Of a stretch of DNA of 10,010 bases, positions 5,446 through 10,010 are shown in pieces. A model generated the notes under the pieces. The model saw nothing but the letters and a program-made list of their open reading frames with translations. It did no database searches and had not been told where the DNA came from. How positions within the stretch are numbered: the first letter of the stretch is position 1; the number at the start of each line of letters is the position of its first letter. The stretch covers positions 1-10,010 of the forward strand of contig CAJURK010000070.1 of the NCBI GenBank assembly GCA_910588745.1, given 5' to 3'. The translations under genes were made by a program, and so were the position numbers. The DNA comes from an uncultured Dorea sp. (GTDB lineage: Bacteria > Bacillota > Clostridia > Lachnospirales > Lachnospiraceae).

Positions 5446-8400
5446 TTAGCTTAACATCTCGCTCAACGTTTCAAATAACCGGTCTACGTCAATCGGTTTC
5501 GCGATATGGCCGTTCATTCCACACGCCAGAGCCTGCCGTTTATCTTCTTCAAAGGCATTAGCCGTCATTGCCAGAATTGGTATGGACGCCAATTTCTCAT
5601 TCTTAAGCCTGCGGATTGCTTTCGCCGCGTCATGCCCGTTCATCACAGGCATCTGGACATCCATAAGTACGAGCTGGTAATAACCCGGCTCTGACGCGCT
5701 TAGCATATCCACAGCTTCCTGTCCATTCTCCGCAATCTCTATGGAAAATCCCGCTTCCTCTAAAATCGCTTCTGCAATTTCCTGATTCAGCTCATTATCT
5801 TCTGCCAGCAAAATACAGCCCGGGGCAAATTCCACCTTTTTATTCTCCCTATCCCGCTCGCGCTCTTCCTCTCCATTTACAATGGAATACAGACAATTTC
5901 TCAGTTCTGAGAAAAACAGCGGTTTGCTGCAGAATTTGGTAACCCCTGCTTCCTTTGCCTCGTCCTCAATCTCAGACCAGTCGTATGCCGTCAGCACAAT
6001 GATCGGCACATGGTCTCCGATCTCCTGCCGGATCTTTTTTGCAACCTCCACTCCATTCATATCAGGCAGCAGCCAGTCTATAATGTATACGCCGAACTGA
6101 TCTCCCCATTCCTTTGCCTGATGGGTGCGAAGCACTGCTTCCTTGCCCGACAGCGTCCACTCTGCACGCATCCCCATCTGCTGAAGCATATAGGACACGC
6201 TGTCGCAGGTGCTAAAATCATCATCTACCACCAACGCCCTGCAATTCTTGAGCTGCGGAATATCCTGAGGCGTCTTCGTTTCTGCGTCCACCTTAAATGT
6301 AACGCATAAAGTAACCTCTGTTCCCACCCCCTGCTCGCTCTGCACCTCAATGGTGCCGTTCATCATATCCACAATGTTCTTGGTGATCGCCATACCAAGT
6401 CCGGTTCCTTGAATCCCGCTAATGGTCGTATTGCTTTCCCTCTCAAAGGGTTCAAAAATATGTGCTACAAACTCTTCGCTCATACCGATTCCGGTATCTT
6501 TTATATTAAACTCAAAGTTAGCGTATCCTTCCGGCGCTCCAGCTTTTTCTGTGATCCTCATACTGATAATACCACCGGAACCTGTATATTTAATGGCATT
6601 GCTTAACAAGTTCAAAAGCACCTGATTTAGACGCAGCTTATCACAGTAAATCTGTTCATCCAGTACATCCACCGTATCGATGTACAGCTCCAACTGTTTC
6701 GCATGGATATCCGCCTGCACAATATTGCGAAGGCTATGCAGAATCTCCGGCAGGCGGCAAGACTTCTCTTCCAGATAGATCTTTCCGCTTTCAATCCGGC
6801 TCATGTCCAGAACGTCATTGATCAGACTCAGCAGATGATTGCCTGACGTCATAATCTTCTTTAAGTATTCCTCCACTTGCTCCTTCCGCTCAATATGAGC
6901 AATCGCAAGCGCTGTAAATCCTACGATCGCATTCATCGGCGTACGGATATCATGGGACATATTAGATAGAAATACACTCTTGGCTTTACTTGCCCGATTG
7001 GCCTGCGTAAGAGCGTCTTCTAACAGGCTCTTTTTTTCCATCTCCTTGCGGATCTCCTCGTCCACGCTTCGGAAGCCCAGAACCATTCCATGATTCCCGC
7101 TCCATGCGCCTACGCGTACCATCTTCATCTGGAAATATTTCATTCCGTCCTCTGTCTCGACGCGATAATTCACATGACACTGACGCTCGACTCTCAACTC
7201 TTCCCTTAAGTTTTCACAAGAGGTAGCTTTCCTGAGCATCTCCCGGTCTTCCTCATAAACCGTCTGTTCTATATAAGCTCCCATTGCAGTATCCAGATGT
7301 GCCTCTCCCAAGAAAAAATCTCCAAACATCTGGCTGCCCGCCTCATCAATCCGAAGCGAAACGCCAAGTCCTGTATCCAAATCAAAAAAGCATATCAGAT
7401 TATAGTCAATGCTCAGCGCATGAATCAATTCCATCTGGTGCCTTTCGTTCTCCTTCTCTTGAAGCTTCTGAGCCGTACAATCCAAAAGAAAACGCTGATA
7501 AAACAACTCTCCGTCTTCCTTAAGAAGCTTCACATTTCCCATCACGTGACGCACTTCCCCGTTCTTATGCCTTACGCGGTACTCTACGCTGACGGTATCC
7601 CCTTCTTCCTTAAGCTCTTTAATACAGTCTTTGAGTTTTTCCTTGTCCTCCTCCAGAACAGACTCAGCCACCATAGCAAACCCATCGGCCATCATTTCTT
7701 CTTTAGATTCATAACCCAGAATCCGAAGCGCCGCTCTGTTAACGCTCAAAATACGCTCCCCGTCCACAGTATGGCACATCACTCCACAATCCATGGTTGT
7801 AAAGATAGTCTCAAGAGTACGGTTTTTCTGCATAATCTCCTGCTCGTAGGCCCGCTCCTGCGTCACATCAATCGCCACGCCTACAGTACCCATCACACTG
7901 CCGTCCAAATCATACAGCGGAGATTTATAAGTGGTAAGAAGCCGCATTCCCTCTCCTGTCTTGATCGTCTCTTCAGAAATGCAGGTTTTCTCTTTCTCCA
8001 TCACCTCGCGCTCAGACTCAATACAGGCCGGATCGTCATGCTCAACATCCCAGATATAGGCATGCCCCCGTCCTTCAACCTGCTTCTTAGATTTGTTCAC
8101 GGTCTTACAGAAACTATCGTTTACCTTCTCATGTATCCCATCCTTATCCTTATACCAAATCAGGTTCGGCACATGATTAATCGTCGCCTCTAAAAACTGG
8201 CTGGTCTGCCAATAGTCCTTACTCATCTGTAAATTTTGCTGCCATCTGAGGAAACGGAATCGGATCTCATCATCTGACATGGGCATCGTCCATATATCCT
8301 GCACCTTTGAAAACATCTCTCCCATGGATGCAATCTGTTCCTTATCCGCAAGCAAAATAAGCTTAGTCTCCTTTTTGCCATCCGGCGCCAGCATCCCGAT

Positions 8401-8589
8401 CGTTTCCTTAACGTCCATATCCTGTAAATTAGCCAGAATCACATCTGCCTGCTCCGCCAATGCAATTCCGGGATTCTTGCTCTCAAAGAACTCATATGTA
8501 ATATGCTCCAGCGGAGACATCTCCTGAACCAAGTCAAATGCTCTGCAATGAGTCCCTGCCAAATAGAACTGAATATGACAATGATACAT
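5446..8589 (-). CDS. Soluble PAS-containing hybrid histidine kinase with two C-terminal receivers
   Basis: This 1047-residue protein has no membrane segment, so it should sense a cytoplasmic signal. Residues 1-120 look like a degenerate receiver: hydrophobic strands VILANL and KLILLAD are present, but the phospho-acceptor Asp is missing and the usual KP is MP at 102-103. PAS-like regions follow at about 130-245 and 255-375, with a third, more divergent one at about 385-510. A coiled linker leads to the H box MSHDIRTPMNAI (His546). The ATPase domain has N box Asn664, G1 DTGIGM at 698 and G2 GTGLGM at 728. Receiver 1 (about 783-903) has Asp838 and Lys889; receiver 2 (about 924-1046) has Asp977 and Lys1031. 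There is no HPt or DNA-binding domain, so a separate output partner is needed. GGGAGG lies about 8 nt before the start. Confidence 0.93.
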   Translation of the reverse strand: MYHCHIQFYLAGTHCRAFDLVQEMSPLEHITYEFFESKNPGIALAEQADVILANLQDMDVKETIGMLAPDGKKETKLILLADKEQIASMGEMFSKVQDIWTMPMSDDEIRFRFLRWQQNLQMSKDYWQTSQFLEATINHVPNLIWYKDKDGIHEKVNDSFCKTVNKSKKQVEGRGHAYIWDVEHDDPACIESEREVMEKEKTCISEETIKTGEGMRLLTTYKSPLYDLDGSVMGTVGVAIDVTQERAYEQEIMQKNRTLETIFTTMDCGVMCHTVDGERILSVNRAALRILGYESKEEMMADGFAMVAESVLEEDKEKLKDCIKELKEEGDTVSVEYRVRHKNGEVRHVMGNVKLLKEDGELFYQRFLLDCTAQKLQEKENERHQMELIHALSIDYNLICFFDLDTGLGVSLRIDEAGSQMFGDFFLGEAHLDTAMGAYIEQTVYEEDREMLRKATSCENLREELRVERQCHVNYRVETEDGMKYFQMKMVRVGAWSGNHGMVLGFRSVDEEIRKEMEKKSLLEDALTQANRASKAKSVFLSNMSHDIRTPMNAIVGFTALAIAHIERKEQVEEYLKKIMTSGNHLLSLINDVLDMSRIESGKIYLEEKSCRLPEILHSLRNIVQADIHAKQLELYIDTVDVLDEQIYCDKLRLNQVLLNLLSNAIKYTGSGGIISMRITEKAGAPEGYANFEFNIKDTGIGMSEEFVAHIFEPFERESNTTISGIQGTGLGMAITKNIVDMMNGTIEVQSEQGVGTEVTLCVTFKVDAETKTPQDIPQLKNCRALVVDDDFSTCDSVSYMLQQMGMRAEWTLSGKEAVLRTHQAKEWGDQFGVYIIDWLLPDMNGVEVAKKIRQEIGDHVPIIVLTAYDWSEIEDEAKEAGVTKFCSKPLFFSELRNCLYSIVNGEEERERDRENKKVEFAPGCILLAEDNELNQEIAEAILEEAGFSIEIAENGQEAVDMLSASEPGYYQLVLMDVQMPVMNGHDAAKAIRRLKNEKLASIPILAMTANAFEEDKRQALACGMNGHIAKPIDVDRLFETLSEMLS

Positions 8590-8619
8590 CTATCTTTCCT
8601 CCCTGTAGTCTGCAGATCG

Positions 8620-8647
8620 CTGTCAGAATTATACAAAAAACTGTCAG
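8620..8647 (-). promoter_or_regulatory. Promoter of the hybrid kinase, with direct repeats around the -10 box
   Basis: On the minus strand a perfect TATAAT (8633-8628) lies about 39 nt before the start codon at 8589. No good -35 is present at 16-18 nt; the position reads GGACGG or similar. Two copies of CTGACAG (8647-8641 and 8626-8620) flank the -10 box, exactly 21 nt or about two helical turns apart, as expected for a regulator binding one DNA face. The -10 is seen; regulator binding is inferred. Confidence 0.5.
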
Positions 8648-8855
8648 TTCCCGTCCGCAAATACATATGTGCTGAATCATCTTTTAATATAGAACTGATC
8701 ATTCACTTATCTTCCATTTTATCAAGCCGGAGAAACTATGTCAATATCAGTATTTACGCCGTTTGTATCAAATATCCCTACAGATTTCCGCCGCTCCTCA
8801 CGACAGTATTCACAAATCCGACTAAAATCTATCTCTTTACTGCTGGGGGAATCTT

Positions 8856-9580
8856 ATGAAATTTCTATCTAATCGAAAACTCGCCACACAGCAGTATACG
8901 GAAGATTTCACAGAAGTCAAAGGTATTTTTGAGGGATTATACATAAGTACGCCTTCCACTTACGTCCTGCCCCATACTTCTCCGGAAACCATTGGCATCA
9001 CTACGCGTAAAGACGACGCGCCGAATGAATTCCAGAAAACGATCCTTGCTAAACCGGAGCTGGCCAACTTGGGCATTATGAAGTCTCCAGGAACCGGAAG
9101 TATGATCTTATCTATGTATTACCCGCTTTTTAACAGATCCGAATGTATTGGCTACGTAGGCTCAGGCGTATATGCCAGGCGCTGTCTCAGGGAACCATAC
9201 ATCAGAAAGAATCCATCAACGGATTAGTTTCCAATATGACAGATATCACAGCCCAGATTCAAAACAGCACCGTGCGCTGCGGCAATGCCAGCGATTTGGT
9301 AGACCGGGCCGCCGGCTATGCGGCTGAAGCCGACACAAAGATGGAACAGCTCTTTACCGCCACCAACAATATCGACCGTTCTTCAACACAGATTGGAAGT
9401 ATTATAAAAACCATTGAAGATATCGCATTTCAGACGAATATCCTTGCTCTGAACGCAGCAGTTGAAGCTGCCCGGGCAGGCACCGCAGGAAAAGGCTTTT
9501 CCGTTGTAGCCGACGAAGTTAGAAGTCTTGCCGGCAAATCTGCCGAAGCAGTAAAAAATACAAGTACGCTCATTGGCCAG
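8856..9580 (+). pseudogene. Degraded methyl-accepting chemotaxis protein
   Basis: Two pieces of a chemoreceptor lie in different frames. Frame one (ATG 8856, GGGGGAA upstream, stop at 9227) carries part of an extracellular cache sensor: GIFEGLYISTPSTYVL, HTSPETIGITTRKDDAP and GSMILSMYYPLFN, ending at GYVGSGVYA near 9176. Coding similarity then moves to another frame, from QALSQGTIHQKESI near 9176. It runs through the cytoplasmic signalling tip (IEDIAFQTNILALNAAVEAARAG, about 9413-9481) and GFSVVADEVRSLAGKSAEAVKNT to LIGQ at 9580. The N-terminal membrane segment, the rest of the cache, the second membrane segment, HAMP and the C-terminal helix are all missing. After 9580 the frame reads unrelated residues to a stop at 9712. 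This is a multiply deleted pseudogene, not a simple frameshift. Confidence 0.85.
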
Positions 9581-9685
9581 TATAATATCAGCCTGATGAT
9601 TTCCCCGTCCCATAACAGGCTTACGCCTGGTTCTGCTCAACGGACAATGCAGACAGCAACATGCTGTTCAATAAAAGCTTCCTCA
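9581..9685. other. Unassigned junction segment between two truncated genes
   Basis: This roughly 100-base stretch lies between the end of chemoreceptor similarity (about 9580, plus) and the end of exonuclease similarity (about 9685, minus). No frame gives a protein I recognise. It contains a small hairpin, CAGGC (9616-9620) with GCCTG (9625-9629), whose loop and arm overlap the minus-strand stop codon at 9621. It probably marks a deletion or rearrangement scar; the break positions are estimates from where the protein sequences stop looking like their families. Confidence 0.4.
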
Positions 9686-10010
9686 CGCCATAAATATTCA
9701 GCCATTCTTTAATTTCGTTTAAAGTCTGTCTTCTGTTTATAACACGAGTTTTCTTTTTGTCAAATTGCAATTCATTTGAATACATTCCACCCACTCTATA
9801 TTCCGGTTCAATTATGTGATATACTGAATCAATCTCTTTCTTAGTCTCTGCGTCTGCAACTACTACGCCTATCGACATTACCTCATCATTCCAGTTTGTC
9901 TCCGTATCGATTACTGCAAATTTATCCATATCAACAGCCTTCGCTACTGCATTCACTGCCCGACAGGGACGGATTTTATGTTCTGGAAAAAATCCGCAGG
10001 TCAAGCAACA
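9621..10010 (-). pseudogene. C-terminally truncated DnaQ-like 3'-5' exonuclease, 5' end possibly outside the window
   Basis: The recognisable part begins MDKFAVIDTETNWNDEV (ATG 9929) and holds exonuclease motif I, DTE, with the following MSIGVVVAD strand of the DEDD/DnaQ fold. It continues through INRRQTLNEIKEWLNIYGVRKLL. There the normal sequence, which should lead into motif II (Asn and Asp) and then motif III, is replaced by LNSMLLSALSVEQNQA and a stop at 9621. Two metal-binding motifs are therefore lost and activity is unlikely. Upstream of ATG 9929 the frame stays open to the window edge and encodes a cysteine-containing stretch (CCLTCGFFPEH and a later PCRAV). The start may be beyond 10010, or at 9929 where GAAGG lies 8 nt upstream. 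Confidence 0.7.

Noticed and set aside
7297..8193. Plus-strand open frame of 298 codons inside the hybrid kinase gene
   Set aside because: It lies entirely antisense to PAS-coding sequence with clear family motifs, has no ribosome site, and its residues show no domain pattern. It is a by-product of codon use on the other strand.
8738..8872. Short plus-strand frame (44 codons, GGAG before ATG) upstream of the chemoreceptor remnant
   Set aside because: The ribosome-site match is modest, the peptide has no membrane or domain character, and it overlaps the chemoreceptor fragment in another frame. It could be decayed N-terminal coding sequence, but nothing supports it as a gene.
9143..9227. Programmed frameshift joining the two chemoreceptor frames
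   Set aside because: There is no slippery heptamer, and a shift would still leave the receptor without its second membrane segment and HAMP domain. Deletion explains the join better.
9616..9629. Small CAGGC/GCCTG hairpin as a recombination or attachment site
   Set aside because: Five base pairs with a 4-nt loop is common by chance, and no integrase or repeated copy is present in the window.

Overview
The window looks like a chromosomal segment from a Gram-positive gut-type Clostridia, most likely Lachnospiraceae. The basis is GGAGG-type ribosome sites before almost every gene, mixed base composition with AT-rich spacers, and protein styles common in that family: a PAS hybrid kinase with two receivers, a VanR/BceR-like two-component system joined to an ABC ATPase, and chemoreceptor and exonuclease fragments of familiar Lachnospiraceae type. 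This assignment comes from recalled family resemblance, not from a search.

Layout, left to right. (1) At 1-193 is the 5' end of an unrecognised minus-strand gene, with an AT-rich promoter region containing a small palindrome. (2) A Nudix hydrolase (360-842, minus) has a clear intrinsic terminator at 305-345. It is divergent from an RluA-type pseudouridine synthase (1006-1905, plus). (3) After a strong hairpin between convergent genes, a minus-strand block runs right to left: OmpR-type response regulator (5307 to 4621), histidine kinase with a very short extracytoplasmic loop (4634 to 3645), MacB/BceA-class ABC ATPase (3533 to 2826) and monofunctional peptidoglycan glycosyltransferase (2802 to 2017). 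The usual FtsX-like permease partner of such an ATPase is absent, and the glycosyltransferase sits in its place. (4) Upstream lies a 1047-residue soluble hybrid histidine kinase (8589 to 5446, minus). A terminator-shaped structure in the 142-nt gap after it sits directly before the response regulator's ribosome site. (5) The right end is eroded. A chemoreceptor remnant (plus) has lost its N-terminus, its middle (rest of the cache domain, second membrane segment, HAMP) and its C-terminus, and it converges on a DnaQ-like exonuclease (minus) whose C-terminal part is missing. About 100 bases of unassigned DNA lie between the two break points.

The most coherent unit is the block in (3). The two-component system probably senses cell-envelope stress, such as lipid II-binding antibiotics, and controls the ATPase and a glycan-polymerising enzyme. 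The hybrid kinase has no visible partner or DNA-binding output here. No tRNA, rRNA, CRISPR array, insertion sequence or integrase was seen.
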